Shown: positions 36,629 through 46,093, counted from the stretch's first letter. The stretch: 64,000 nucleotides of DNA from Bradyrhizobium diazoefficiens (GCF_018129965.1 NZ_JAFCKW010000028.1:1-64000), one strand, 5' to 3'. Notes: generated from the sequence alone by a model not told the origin. Program-made: numbers and translations.

Positions 36629-37870
36629 ATGTCCTCCTCCGTCTCCCCGCTCGCCCCGAAACATTATCCCGACATGCCCGTGATCGCGGGCATCCGACTT
36701 GCGACCGCCGAGGCCGGCATCCGCTACAAGAACCGCACCGACGTGCTGCTCGCGGTCATGGACAAGGGCACTGCCGTGGCCGGTGTCTTCACCAGGTCGA
36801 AATGCCCCTCCGCCCCGGTGGAGTGGTGCCGCGCCAAGCTCAAGGGCGGCAAGGCGCGCGCCCTCGTCGTGAATTCCGGCAATGCCAATGCCTTCACCGG
36901 CAAGACCGGCCGCGCCTCCACCGCGCTGACCGCGAAGATCGCGGCCAAGGCCGTCGGCTGCAGCGAGAGCGAAATCTTCCTCGCCTCGACCGGCGTGATC
37001 GGCGAGCCGCTGGACGCAACCAAGTTCGACGGCGTGCTGGGCCGTCTGGCCGAGACCGCCGAGACCGGCGATTATCTTGCCGCCGCCAAGGCGATCATGA
37101 CCACCGACACCTTCCCGAAGGTGGCGACCGCGACCGTCAAGCTCGGCAAGGCCAAGGTCACCATCAACGGCATGGCCAAGGGCGCCGGCATGATCGCGCC
37201 GGACATGGCGACGATGCTGTCCTTCATCTTCACCGACGCGCCGATCGCGCCAAGCGCGCTGCAGGCGCTGCTCAAGGCCGGCGTCGAAGACACCTTCAAC
37301 GCCGTGACGATCGATGGCGACACCTCGACCTCGGACACGCTGCTGGCCTTCGCCACAGGCGCTGCCGCCGAGCACGGCGCCCCGAAGATCAGCCGCGCCA
37401 GCGACCCGCGCCTGAAGGCCTTCGTCAAGGCCTTCAACCAGGTGCTCGCCAATCTGTCCGAGCAGGTCGCACGCGACGGCGAAGGCGCGCGCAAGCTGGT
37501 CGAGATCACGGTCGAGGGCGCCAAGACCAAGGCCTCCGCGCGCAGAATCGCCATGTCGATCGCCAATTCGCCGCTGGTGAAGACCGCGATCGCCGGCGAA
37601 GACGCCAATTGGGGCCGCGTGGTGATGGCGGTCGGCAAGGCCGGCGAGCCGGCCGATCGCGACAAGCTCTCGATCTCTTTCAACGGCATCCGCGTCGCCA
37701 AGAGCGGCGCGCGCGATCCGTCCTATGACGAGGCGCAGGTGTCGGAAGCGATGAAGGCGCCGGAGATCGCGATTCTGGTCTCGCTCGGCCTCGGCAAGGG
37801 CCGCGACCGCGTGCTGACCTGCGACCTCACCAAGGAATATGTCGCAATCAACGGGGATTACAGGTCCTGA
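36629..37870 (+). CDS. argJ: Bifunctional ornithine acetyltransferase / N-acetylglutamate synthase
   Basis: ArgJ transfers the acetyl group from N-acetylornithine to glutamate, closing the cyclic arginine pathway, and often also makes N-acetylglutamate from acetyl-CoA. The 413-residue precursor cleaves itself: the NGMAKGAGMIAPDMATML motif places the new N-terminal threonine at Thr195 (after Ala194). It starts SPLAPKHYPDMPVIAGIRLA and ends in the conserved KGRDRVLTCDLTKEYVAING region. The ATG at 36629 is preferred to the TTG at 36608. mutT follows after 4 bases. Confidence 0.97.
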   Translation: MSSSVSPLAPKHYPDMPVIAGIRLATAEAGIRYKNRTDVLLAVMDKGTAVAGVFTRSKCPSAPVEWCRAKLKGGKARALVVNSGNANAFTGKTGRASTALTAKIAAKAVGCSESEIFLASTGVIGEPLDATKFDGVLGRLAETAETGDYLAAAKAIMTTDTFPKVATATVKLGKAKVTINGMAKGAGMIAPDMATMLSFIFTDAPIAPSALQALLKAGVEDTFNAVTIDGDTSTSDTLLAFATGAAAEHGAPKISRASDPRLKAFVKAFNQVLANLSEQVARDGEGARKLVEITVEGAKTKASARRIAMSIANSPLVKTAIAGEDANWGRVVMAVGKAGEPADRDKLSISFNGIRVAKSGARDPSYDEAQVSEAMKAPEIAILVSLGLGKGRDRVLTCDLTKEYVAINGDYRS

Positions 37871-37874
37871 TCCG

Positions 37875-38285
<411 letters not shown>

Positions 38286-38311
38286 GGGCGAAGTGTACGC
38301 CACGCCCCCAG

Positions 38312-38434
38312 CGTCATGCCCGGGCATAGCCGTCTGAAGGACGGCGTCGCTTCCGCTCGCCTATGTCCCGGGTATCCACGATCTTTGTGCGTGGCTGAAA
38401 GATGTGGATGGCCGGGTCAAGCCCGGCCATGACG
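38312..38434. repeat. Intergenic repeat, CGTCATGCCCGGGC family, with inserted segment
   Basis: The ends GCGTCATGCCCGGGCATAGC and GGCCGGGTCAAGCCCGGCCA-TGACGG belong to the same family as 22366, but about 35 extra bases (CGTCTGAAGGACGGCGTCGC ...) interrupt the left arm. It sits between convergent mutT and the methyltransferase gene. Confidence 0.75.
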
Positions 38435-38442
38435 GAGGAGAC

Positions 38443-39291
38443 TTACGTCTCGCCCGCCTTCTTCACCGCATCCGCCAGACTGGCTTTCGCCGACCCCGGC
38501 TTCAACGGCTGCTGCTGGCTGGCATGCGGGGCCCAGCCGGACAGCCAGATGATGTCGAACGTCGCGCGGATGCGGCTGTCGGCATCGGCAAAGCGCTCGG
38601 CGTAGATTTCTGCCATGCGCAGCAGCGTCGCGCGCCGGCTCGGCGTGCGGCGCCGCTCGATCAGCACATTGGCCGCACCCATGCGGCGAAGATCCTGCAT
38701 CAGCGCGAACGCATTGCCATAACGCACCACGACGCGGTCGACGTCGGTGACGGGCAGCGCGAAGCCCGCCCGCTGCAACAGCGCGCCGATATCGCGCAGA
38801 TCGGCGAACGGCGCCACGCGCGGTGACACGCCGCCCTCGCATTCGGCTTCCGCTGCGGCAAAGGCCTGCCGCAGCTCGGTCAGGCTGTCACCGCCGATCA
38901 TCGCGGCCAGCAGCAGCCCATCTGGCTTCAGCGCGCGGCGGATCTGCGCGAAGACGCCCGGCAGATCGTTGACGAATTGCAGCGCCAGCGCCGAGACGAC
39001 GAGATCGAGGCTTTCGGACGCGAAGGGCAGTTTTTCTTCGCCGCTTTCGCCAAGCGCGATCCGCGCGATCGAAGGAAATCGCGCGCGTAACGCCGCGAGA
39101 CCCCCGCCGGGCGTCCACAGATCGGCCGGTGCGTGAAACTCGCGCATGACCGCTGCGAGCCGGTCGGTCATGTCCTCGGCCACCCGATCGAGCAGGAAGC
39201 TCACGGCTCCTTGCGCCTGCGCGCGCTGCTGCCGCGCATGCAGCAAAGCACGATCGAACAAGGCGGGCGGGGTTTGCACGTTCTGAGCCAT
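38443..39291 (-). CDS. NDUFAF5-like SAM-dependent methyltransferase
   Basis: The 282-residue protein begins with PPALFDRALLHARQQRA and has LLDRVAEDMTDRL before a degenerate SAM motif I, LPFASESLDLVVSALALQFVNDLPG at about 88-112, and GGDSLTELRQAF. This matches the alphaproteobacterial relatives of mitochondrial NDUFAF5, an assembly factor that modifies an arginine in complex I; older annotation calls it a BioC-like methyltransferase. There is no bio operon here, favouring the complex I role. It is divergent from the ComF-like gene. Confidence 0.85.
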   Translation of the reverse strand: MAQNVQTPPALFDRALLHARQQRAQAQGAVSFLLDRVAEDMTDRLAAVMREFHAPADLWTPGGGLAALRARFPSIARIALGESGEEKLPFASESLDLVVSALALQFVNDLPGVFAQIRRALKPDGLLLAAMIGGDSLTELRQAFAAAEAECEGGVSPRVAPFADLRDIGALLQRAGFALPVTDVDRVVVRYGNAFALMQDLRRMGAANVLIERRRTPSRRATLLRMAEIYAERFADADSRIRATFDIIWLSGWAPHASQQQPLKPGSAKASLADAVKKAGET

Positions 39292-39355
39292 GCCGCTGGT
39301 TACGCCGATCGCAGCGGTTCTGGCAATCCGGTGCGTGCGGCGCTAGCCTCCCCCC

Positions 39356-40153
39356 ATGGAAGCCGACGCCGCACCTACCCGTTCCATAGCCGCACCGCTG
39401 CGGGCGGCATGGACGGCCGGCTGCCACGCGCTGTCGCGGGCGACACGGCTCGCGCTCGACATTGCTTTGCCAACTCTTTGCGTATCCTGCCGCGAACCGG
39501 TCGATGGCGAGGGGGTTTGCGCGGCGTGCTGGGCGCGGCTGTCGTTCATCGAACGGCCCTACTGCCCGCGGCTCGGCATTCCCTTCGTCTACGATCCCGG
39601 CCCCGACATGCTGTCGATGGAGGCGATCGCGAGCCCTCCGGCCTACCAGCGGGCGCGCGCGGCGGTGCGCTATGACGACGTCGCGCGCACGCTGGTGCAT
39701 GCGCTGAAATACCAGGATCGCACCGATCTGGCGCCGGCCATGGGCCGCTGGATGGCGCGCGCGGGCGGCGAGCTGCTCGCCGACGCCGACATGCTGGTGC
39801 CGGTTCCGCTGCATTGGCGCCGGGCTTGGCGCCGCCGCTACAACCAGTCCGGGGCGCTGGCGCGGATCATCGCGCGGCAGAGCGGGGTCAAGTCGAGGCC
39901 TGAGGTGTTGCGCCGGGTGCGCGCGACCGAACAGCAGATCGGCCTGTCGCGGGCCCAGCGCGCCACCAATGTGCAGGGCGCATTCCAGGTATCCCCTGAC
40001 CGTCAGGCCGAGGTCCAGGGCCGGCGCATCATCCTGGTCGACGATGTCCTGACCTCGGGTGCGACGCTGGATGCCTGCGCGCGGGCCCTGCTGCGTGCCA
40101 GGGCGGCCCAGGTCGACGTGTTGGTCTTTGCCCGGGTTGTGGAGGTCCGGTGA
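39356..40153 (+). CDS. ComF family protein (phosphoribosyltransferase-like)
   Basis: The 265-residue protein has an N-terminal double zinc ribbon (CVSCREPVDGEGVCAACW at about 41-58), and a C-terminal phosphoribosyltransferase-like domain with VPVPLHWRRAWRRRYNQS and the PRPP loop IILVDDVLTSGATLDACA. ComF is a competence factor in some bacteria, but in alphaproteobacteria its role is undefined. The ATG at 39356 is used. It leads a series with grxC, a nitrilase-family gene and a DUF1178 gene. Confidence 0.9.
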   Translation: MEADAAPTRSIAAPLRAAWTAGCHALSRATRLALDIALPTLCVSCREPVDGEGVCAACWARLSFIERPYCPRLGIPFVYDPGPDMLSMEAIASPPAYQRARAAVRYDDVARTLVHALKYQDRTDLAPAMGRWMARAGGELLADADMLVPVPLHWRRAWRRRYNQSGALARIIARQSGVKSRPEVLRRVRATEQQIGLSRAQRATNVQGAFQVSPDRQAEVQGRRIILVDDVLTSGATLDACARALLRARAAQVDVLVFARVVEVR

Positions 40154-40200
40154 AGTCCCATATAATTCAACGAATTCATGACATGAGAGCGCCAGACATC

Positions 40201-40476
40201 ATGACCGCTGCTGTCGAAATCTACACCAGGCCCGGCTGCGGCTATTGTTCCGCCGCCAAATCGCTGCTGACCCGCAAGAAGGCGATTTTCGCGGAATTCG
40301 ACGTCGCCAAGAACCCGTCCTGGCGCGAGGAGATGTACGGCCGCGCCGGCGAGGGCTCGACCTTTCCGCAGATCTGGATCGGCGGCAACCATGTCGGCGG
40401 CTGCGACGACCTCTACGCACTCGACCGCGAGGGCAAGCTCGATGCGATGCTCGAGAGCGTGAAGGCGATCTCATGA
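40201..40476 (+). CDS. grxC: Glutaredoxin 3
   Basis: The 91-residue glutaredoxin has the active site CGYC (Cys13, Cys16; CPYC is commoner), then STFPQIWIGGNHVGGCDDLYAL with the cis-proline and glutathione-binding GG. It reduces disulfides and glutathionylated proteins with glutathione. The ATG at 40201 starts right at the beta strand and is preferred over upstream in-frame ATGs. Its stop overlaps the next gene's ATG by 4 bases (ATGA). Confidence 0.96.
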   Translation: MTAAVEIYTRPGCGYCSAAKSLLTRKKAIFAEFDVAKNPSWREEMYGRAGEGSTFPQIWIGGNHVGGCDDLYALDREGKLDAMLESVKAIS

Positions 40477-41363
40477 GTCAGGATCAAGCCCAGGATCGCA
40501 GCTTCACTGCGGCCATGATCCAGATGCGCACCGGCCTGCTGCCGGAGCCGAGCCTGGCGCAGGCCACCAGGCTGATCCGGCAGGCGGCGGCCAATGGCGC
40601 CGACTACGTCCAGACGCCCGAAGTCAGCAACATGATGCAGCTGAACCGCACGGCGCTGTTCGAGCATCTGCAGCGTGAGGAAGACGACGCCTCGCTGAAG
40701 GCGTATCGCGCGCTCGCGGCCGAGCTGAAGATTTACCTGCATGTCGGCTCGCTGGCGCTGCGCTTCTCGGACGAGAAGGCTGTCAACCGCTCGTTCCTGA
40801 TCGGGCCCGACGGCCATGTGCTCGCAAGCTACGACAAGATCCACATGTTCGACATCGTGCTGCCGGACGGCGAGAGCTATCGCGAATCCGCCAATTACCA
40901 GCCCGGCGAAACCGCTGTCATCTCCGACCTGCCCTGGGGCCGCGTCGGCCTGACGATCTGCTACGACGTGCGCTTTCCCGCGCTCTATCGCGCGCTGGCG
41001 GAGAGCGGTGCGTCGTTCCTCACCGTGCCGTCCGCCTTCACCCGCAAGACCGGCGAAGCGCATTGGCACATCCTGCTGCGCGCGCGTGCCATCGAGACCG
41101 GCTGCTTCGTGTTCGCCGCGGCGCAGGCCGGCACCCACGAGAACAAGCGCGAGACGTTCGGTCACTCCCTGATCATCGATCCCTGGGGCGAAATCCTCGC
41201 CGAGGGCGACGTCGAGCCCGGCATCATCATGGCCAAGATCGACCCGGCCAAGGTCGAGACCGCGCGCCGTGCGATCCCCTCGCTCCAGCACGGCCGTCGC
41301 TTCGGCGTTGCCGATGCCAAGGCAGGCCCGGACCATCTGCACCTCGTGCGGGGATCGGCATGA
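40473..41363 (+). CDS. Carbon-nitrogen hydrolase (Nit1/Nit2-like amidase)
   Basis: The 296-residue nitrilase-superfamily enzyme has the catalytic triad Glu50 (QTPEVSN), Lys122 (YDKIHMFD) and Cys163 (LTICYDVRFP). The residues around Cys163 and the sequence ETFGHSLIIDPWGE fit the Nit subgroup that repairs deaminated glutathione or acts as omega-amidase on alpha-ketoglutaramate. Coupling to grxC by a 4-base overlap supports a glutathione-linked role. It overlaps the DUF1178 gene by 4 bases at its other end. Confidence 0.92.
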   Translation: MSQDQAQDRSFTAAMIQMRTGLLPEPSLAQATRLIRQAAANGADYVQTPEVSNMMQLNRTALFEHLQREEDDASLKAYRALAAELKIYLHVGSLALRFSDEKAVNRSFLIGPDGHVLASYDKIHMFDIVLPDGESYRESANYQPGETAVISDLPWGRVGLTICYDVRFPALYRALAESGASFLTVPSAFTRKTGEAHWHILLRARAIETGCFVFAAAQAGTHENKRETFGHSLIIDPWGEILAEGDVEPGIIMAKIDPAKVETARRAIPSLQHGRRFGVADAKAGPDHLHLVRGSA

Positions 41364-41842
41364 TCCGCTACGCGCTGCGCTGCGAGCGGGACCACGAATT
41401 CGAAAGCTGGTTCCAGAGTTCGTCGGCGTATGAGTCGCAGGTGAAGCGCAAGCTGGTGACCTGCCCGATCTGCGGTTCGGCCAAGGTCGACAAGGCGATC
41501 ATGGCCCCGCGCATCGTCGGCAAGAAAGGCCGCGAACGCGCAACCCAGCCGCCGGAGCCGACCGCTGCACCTGCGCCCGAGGCGACGCCGTCGGGGCCGA
41601 CCTCGCTCCTGATGGCGCAGGAGCGCGAGCTGCGCGCCAAGCTGAAGGAGCTGCGCGACCACATCGTCAAAACCGCCGACAATGTCGGCGAGCGCTTTGC
41701 GAACGAAGCCCGCGCGATGCATTACGGCGACAAGGAGCATCGTCCGATCTACGGCGAGGCCTCGCCGGATGAGGCGAAGTCGCTGATCGACGAGGGCATC
41801 GACGTGTCGCCGCTGCCGACCTTGCCGGAAGACCGGAACTAA
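41360..41842 (+). CDS. DUF1178 family protein
   Basis: The 160-residue protein starts MIRYALRCERDHEFESWFQS and has a CPICG knuckle near residue 35 that, with Cys8, may bind zinc. A Pro/Ala linker (about 60-80) and the conserved tail NVGERFANEARAMHYGDKEHRPIYGEAS follow. It is a conserved alphaproteobacterial family of unknown function, here co-translated with the nitrilase-like amidase (4-base overlap). Confidence 0.93.
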   Translation: MIRYALRCERDHEFESWFQSSSAYESQVKRKLVTCPICGSAKVDKAIMAPRIVGKKGRERATQPPEPTAAPAPEATPSGPTSLLMAQERELRAKLKELRDHIVKTADNVGERFANEARAMHYGDKEHRPIYGEASPDEAKSLIDEGIDVSPLPTLPEDRN

Positions 41843-41843
41843 T

Positions 41844-42743
41844 TCAGCCGCCGACCAGCACCGCCACGCCGATCACGATCAGCGCGATGCCGATGATCTC
41901 GCGCACTGCGATCGGCTGCTTGAACGAGTAGTACGCCACGGCTTGCGCGAACAGCACCTCGATCAGCGCGAGCGTGCGGACGTTGGCCGCAGCCGTCAGC
42001 GCAAAGGCCAGGAACCAGAATTGCGAGGCGAAGGCGCCCGTGAAGCCGGCGAGCAGCGACGGCTTCCATAATCCCAAGATCGCCTGCAGCACCTTCGGCG
42101 CGCGCCAGAGCAGATAGATCGTCAGGATCAGCGTCTGCACGAACAGGCCGAGCACGAGCGTGAACGAGGCCGAGGTCACGAAGGAGACGCCTGATACGTT
42201 GATGATCGCGCCGCGGAAGCCGACCGCCGAGAGCGCGAACGCCGCTGCCGCAACGAGCCCGGTGACGGTCGGCTTCAGCTCGGCAAAACTCTTCTCGCCG
42301 CCCGGCCGCAGCGCGGTGATGACGACGCCGATGGTCGCCACGACGATCGCGAGCACCTTCAGCCAGGTCAGGTGATCGCCGAGAAACACGAAACCGAAGA
42401 TCGCGGTCTGGATCGCTTCGGTCTTCAGGTAGGCCGTCGTGACCACGAAGGAGCGGTCGTTCATGGCGAGCAGCATCAGGCCGGTCGCGGCGATCTGGCT
42501 GAGTGCGCCGAGCAGCAGCCACGGCCAGAACGCGGTCGGCGGCATGCCGAGATGATCGCCGGTCGCCACCAGCACCACGGCCAGAAACAGCAGCGAGAAC
42601 GGGAAGCCGAACAGGAAGCGGATGTTGGTCGCCCCCCACGTCCCCAGCGGCTTCGTCAACGACCGCTGCATCGCATTGCGCGCGACCTGGCCGAGCGCAG
42701 CGATGACGGTGAAGGGAATCCAGAGGCTGGCGACGGTGAACAT
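41844..42743 (-). CDS. EamA/DMT-family transporter
   Basis: This 299-residue integral membrane protein has about ten hydrophobic segments and the two EamA repeats (about 3-140 and 150-295). The motif NDRSFVVTTAYLKTEAIQTAIFG closes the first and ALIEVLFAQAVAYYSFK the second. Proteins of this class export metabolites such as amino acids, but the substrate is unknown. I start it at the ATG at 42743; the frame extends to 42911 only through repeat DNA. Its stop codon lies two bases from the DUF1178 stop, convergent. Confidence 0.88.
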   Translation of the reverse strand: MFTVASLWIPFTVIAALGQVARNAMQRSLTKPLGTWGATNIRFLFGFPFSLLFLAVVLVATGDHLGMPPTAFWPWLLLGALSQIAATGLMLLAMNDRSFVVTTAYLKTEAIQTAIFGFVFLGDHLTWLKVLAIVVATIGVVITALRPGGEKSFAELKPTVTGLVAAAAFALSAVGFRGAIINVSGVSFVTSASFTLVLGLFVQTLILTIYLLWRAPKVLQAILGLWKPSLLAGFTGAFASQFWFLAFALTAAANVRTLALIEVLFAQAVAYYSFKQPIAVREIIGIALIVIGVAVLVGG

Positions 42744-42851
42744 GGGGGTGACTTGGGGATGCAGGAAAAGCTGGACCAACCTGCAAGCTGCAGCCCACGC
42801 GGTCAACCGCGAGGATTTCATGGGAGCGATGCCCGCACCACAAACTCCGCT

Positions 42852-42981
42852 GTCGTCCCTGCGAACGCAGGGACCCATAACCCCAGGGAGTAGTTTGGCG
42901 AAGGCTGCCAACCCGCACGTCTACCACCGCGCCCATCGATAGATTCCGCGGTATAGGTCCCTGCGTTCGCAGGGACGACAG
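42852..42981. repeat. Inverted repeat element, GGTCCCTGCG family
   Basis: GTCGTCCCTGCGAACGCAGG-GACCCATAACC at the left and GGTCCCTGCGTTCGCAGGGA-CGACAG at the right are inverted copies about 70 bp apart, forming one 130-bp element. It is inserted between the EamA transporter and the GIY-YIG gene; a further half copy lies at 43329. Confidence 0.85.
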
Positions 42982-43005
42982 CCTTTGCTTGGCGAAATCA
43001 CACCC

Positions 43006-43287
43006 TCAAATCAGCAAATCGCTGAGATCACGCCACTCGGGATTATCGCGCTCGATCAGTTCGATCTTCCAGTCGCGCTTCCAGCGCTTGAGCTGCTTTT
43101 CGCGGGCGACCGCCTCCTCTGCCCGCTCGTAGGCCTCGGTGTAGACCAGCCGGTGCACGCCATAGCGCTTGACGAATTCCGAGCCTTTGCCGGTCCGGTG
43201 TTCTTCCAGCCGCTTCTGGAGTGAGTTGGTTATTCCGATATAGAGCGTTCCGTGATGGCGGCTGGCGAGGATGTAGACGTAATACAT
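43006..43287 (-). CDS. GIY-YIG nuclease superfamily protein
   Basis: The 93-residue protein has the GIY-YIG core: YYVYILASRHHGTLYIGITN with Tyr residues at both signature positions, then LEEHRTGKGSEFVKRYGV and REKQLKRWKRDWKIELIE. It is the small stand-alone UPF0213/YhbQ-like type often seen scattered between genes. DNA cleavage is plausible but not proven for this class. Short GGTCCCTGCG repeat elements flank it on both sides. Confidence 0.9.
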   Translation of the reverse strand: MYYVYILASRHHGTLYIGITNSLQKRLEEHRTGKGSEFVKRYGVHRLVYTEAYERAEEAVAREKQLKRWKRDWKIELIERDNPEWRDLSDLLI

Positions 43288-43328
43288 GCTCGGAACGCCT
43301 GTCTCGGTTAACTAGACGGGCCGGTGGT

Positions 43329-43359
43329 TGTGGGTCCCTGCGTTCGCAGGGACGACAGC
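43329..43359. repeat. Half copy of the GGTCCCTGCG repeat
   Basis: TGTGGGTCCCTGCGTTCGCA followed by GGGACGACAGC matches the right end of the element at 42852-42981. It sits between the GIY-YIG gene start and the ubiG stop. Confidence 0.8.
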
Positions 43360-43399
43360 ATTTGTGCTGGAGCGGCGCTCACCTCACCCACACCACCCC

Positions 43400-44173
43400 T
43401 CACACCATGCCTTCAGCCACCACCATGTAGTTCACGTCCATGTCCGACGAGAGCGACCATTTGTCGGCGAAGGGGCTGTAGACGACGCCGGTCTGCTCGG
43501 TGATGACGAGGCGGTTGTCGAGAAGGTATTTCGTCAGTTCGTCCGGGGTGACGAACTTGTTCCATTCATGGGTGCCGCGCGGCAGCCAGCGCAGGACGTA
43601 TTCGGCGCCGACGATGGCGAGGGCAAAACTCTTCCAGTTGCGGTTCAAGGTCGAGACCACCATCAGGCCGTTCGGCTTCAGCATCGCCGCGCATCGTTTG
43701 AGGAAGACACCGACATCGACGACATGCTCGACCACTTCCATCGCCAGCACGACATCGAAGCGCTCGCGCGGGTCGATCTCCTCCACCGTGGTGCAGCGGT
43801 AGTCGATCGAAAGGTGGCCCTTGTCGGCATGCAGCTTGGCCGCGGCGATGTTGCTGGCCGACGGATCGACGCCGATGACCTGCGCGCCGAGCCGCGACAG
43901 CGGCTCGCAGAGCAGGCCGGCGCCGCAGCCGATGTCAAGCACGCGCAGGCCGCCGAGACAGTTGAGGCTGCGCACATTGCGCTCGAACTTGCGGCAGGCG
44001 GCGTCGCGGATATAGCCGAGCCGCAGCGGATTGATCCGGTGCAGTGGGGCCATCTTGCCGTTGGGGTCCCACCATTCGGCCGACAGTTTCGAGAATTTCG
44101 CGATCTCGGCGGCGTCGACGGTCGAGCCGGGCGAGGTGCCCGTGGTTGCCGAGGTATCTTGCTGCATGCTCAT
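43400..44173 (-). CDS. ubiG: Ubiquinone biosynthesis O-methyltransferase
   Basis: UbiG performs the two O-methylations of ubiquinone synthesis at the inner face of the membrane. The 257-residue protein has AEIAKFSKLSAEWWDPNGKM near the N-terminus, the SAM motif LDIGCGAG (79-86), VVEHVVDV, and the RTYKSFA-equivalent NRNWKSFALAIVGAEYVLRW segment. These are diagnostic of UbiG/Coq3. Two ATGs (44173 and 44167) differ by two residues. Its neighbour upstream is lysC, divergent, beyond the PH-domain gene. Confidence 0.96.
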   Translation of the reverse strand: MSMQQDTSATTGTSPGSTVDAAEIAKFSKLSAEWWDPNGKMAPLHRINPLRLGYIRDAACRKFERNVRSLNCLGGLRVLDIGCGAGLLCEPLSRLGAQVIGVDPSASNIAAAKLHADKGHLSIDYRCTTVEEIDPRERFDVVLAMEVVEHVVDVGVFLKRCAAMLKPNGLMVVSTLNRNWKSFALAIVGAEYVLRWLPRGTHEWNKFVTPDELTKYLLDNRLVITEQTGVVYSPFADKWSLSSDMDVNYMVVAEGMV

Positions 44174-44187
44174 GGTTACGTGCGGCC

Positions 44188-44655
44188 CTACCGCGTGGTG
44201 ATCGAACTGCGGAACGCGAGCGGCGAGGCGATGGTGGCGATCTTTTCGATCCCCTCGCCCACGCCGCGAATCGTCACGTCGCCGTAGTTCAGAATACGTC
44301 CAAGGATAGACTGGTCGACGTCGACGCTCTCGACCTTGTCGAGCGCCATCTCGAAGGTGCGGCGCTTGATGAAACCGGTCTTGTGCACGACCCTGAGATT
44401 GGTGACGTCGGTCTCGGTGGTGAACCGGTGGAACCAGGCCTTTACGGTCCAGTACAGCCCCGCCAGCGCCGCGAGTCCGGCGGCGACGAGACAGAGCAGC
44501 ACCAGCCCCTCGACGATGGTCTGCCGGGATGCGACGAAGAACGCCAGGGCCACGACCCAGGCCACGATCGCCGGGAAATAGAAGATCCAGTGCGCATTGG
44601 TCGAATACAGCACCTTCTCGCCGGGCTGAAGAATCTCGTCGATATAGCGCGCCAT
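44188..44655 (-). CDS. PH-domain (bPH2/DUF304-like) membrane protein
   Basis: The 155-residue protein starts MARYIDEILQPGEKVLYSTNAHW, has two transmembrane helices (about 26-44 and 50-70) and then a bacterial PH-like domain with TNLRVVHKTGFIKRRTFEMAL, LDKVESVDVDQSILGRILNYG and DVTIRGVGEGIEKI. Such proteins anchor a PH-like beta-barrel at the membrane; the ligand is unknown. The gene lies 14 bases upstream of ubiG on the same strand and may be co-transcribed with it. Confidence 0.88.
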   Translation of the reverse strand: MARYIDEILQPGEKVLYSTNAHWIFYFPAIVAWVVALAFFVASRQTIVEGLVLLCLVAAGLAALAGLYWTVKAWFHRFTTETDVTNLRVVHKTGFIKRRTFEMALDKVESVDVDQSILGRILNYGDVTIRGVGEGIEKIATIASPLAFRSSITTR

Positions 44656-44808
44656 GATCCCGGTTAACCCATTACCCCCGCAACGGCCCCCGCAGGAACC
44701 CGCTTGCCCCCGGCCCCGGCGCTATGTATACGCGCGGTCGGTGTCCGCGAGGCATCCGTCCAGTGCGGGTCACCATACTGATCCTTATGAAGGAATGCAC
44801 GCGTCGTC

Positions 44809-46065
44809 ATGAGCCGCCTCGTGATGAAATTCGGCGGCACATCCGTCGCCAACATCGAACGTATCCGCAACGTCGCACGCCATGTGAAGCGTGAGGTCGA
44901 CGCCGGCCATGAAGTGGCCGTGGTCGTCTCGGCGATGTCCGGCAAGACCAACGAGCTGGTGGCCTGGTGCACCGAGGCCTCGCCGATGCACGACGCGCGC
45001 GAATACGACGCCGTCGTCGCCTCCGGCGAACAGGTGACCTCCGGCCTGCTGGCCATCGTGCTCCAGAGCATGGGTATCCAGGCCCGCTCCTGGCAGGGCT
45101 GGCAGATCCCGATCAAGACCAGCGACGCCCATGCCTCGGCCCGGATCGAGGACATCGACGGCAGCGAGATCATCAAGCGCTTTCAGGATCGCAAGGAAGT
45201 CGCTGTCATCGCCGGCTTCCAGGGCATCAATGCCGAGACCGGCCGCATCACCACGCTCGGCCGCGGCGGCTCCGACACCTCGGCCGTGGCGATCGCCGCC
45301 GCCGTCAAGGCGGACCGCTGCGACATCTACACCGATGTCGACGGCGTCTACACCACCGACCCGCGAATCGTGCCGAAAGCCAAGCGGCTCGACAAGATCG
45401 CGTTCGAGGACATGCTGGAACTGGCCTCACAGGGCGCGAAAGTGCTCCAGGTGCGCTCGGTGGAACTCGGCATGGTCCACAACATGCCGATCTTCGTCCG
45501 CTCGAGCTTCGACAAGCCCGAGGATATCGACCCGCATGCCAACCAGCCGCCCGGCACGCTGATCTGCAGCGAGGAGGAGATCATGGAAAGCCACGTCGTC
45601 ACCGGTATCGCCTTTTCGAAGGACGAGGCCCAGATCTCGGTTCGCCAGATCGAAGACAAGCCGGGCGTTGCCGCGTCGATCTTCGGCCCGCTGGCGGATG
45701 CCAATATCAACGTCGACATGATCGTCCAGAACGTGTCCGAGGACGGCAAGACCACCGATCTCACCTTCACGGTGCCGGCGGCGGACTATAACCGCGCCAA
45801 GGACACGATTACCGCCGCCAAGGGCAAGATCGGCTACAGCAGGCTCGATACCGCCACCGATGTCGCCAAGATCTCGGTGATCGGCAGCGGCATGCGCAGC
45901 CATGCCGGCGTCGCCGCCCAGGCGTTCTCGGCGCTCGCCGGACGGAATATCAACATCCGGGCCATTACAACCTCCGAGATCAAATTCTCGGTTCTGATCG
46001 ACACCGCCTATACCGAGCTTGCGGTGCGGACGCTGCATACGCTCTACGGGCTGGATCAGGCTTAG
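44809..46065 (+). CDS. lysC: Aspartate kinase
   Basis: LysC phosphorylates aspartate, the first step to lysine, threonine and methionine. The 418-residue protein has the KFGGTSVANIERI N-terminal nucleotide site, VIAGFQGINAETGRITTLGRGGSDTSAV, and CDIYTDVDGVYTTDPR. The C-terminal third (about 265-418) holds two ACT domains, with EDKPGVAASIF and VIGSGMRSHAGVAAQAF, that should mediate feedback inhibition by lysine and/or threonine. It lies alone, with a hairpin terminator candidate at 46094. Confidence 0.97.
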   Translation: MSRLVMKFGGTSVANIERIRNVARHVKREVDAGHEVAVVVSAMSGKTNELVAWCTEASPMHDAREYDAVVASGEQVTSGLLAIVLQSMGIQARSWQGWQIPIKTSDAHASARIEDIDGSEIIKRFQDRKEVAVIAGFQGINAETGRITTLGRGGSDTSAVAIAAAVKADRCDIYTDVDGVYTTDPRIVPKAKRLDKIAFEDMLELASQGAKVLQVRSVELGMVHNMPIFVRSSFDKPEDIDPHANQPPGTLICSEEEIMESHVVTGIAFSKDEAQISVRQIEDKPGVAASIFGPLADANINVDMIVQNVSEDGKTTDLTFTVPAADYNRAKDTITAAKGKIGYSRLDTATDVAKISVIGSGMRSHAGVAAQAFSALAGRNINIRAITTSEIKFSVLIDTAYTELAVRTLHTLYGLDQA

Positions 46066-46093
46066 ACTAATATTCTCTTAGCGGTCGCAGCAA

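Noticed and set aside
42744..42911. N-terminal extension of the EamA transporter
   Set aside because: The added codons are translated repeat DNA; the ATG at 42743 gives a normal first membrane segment.
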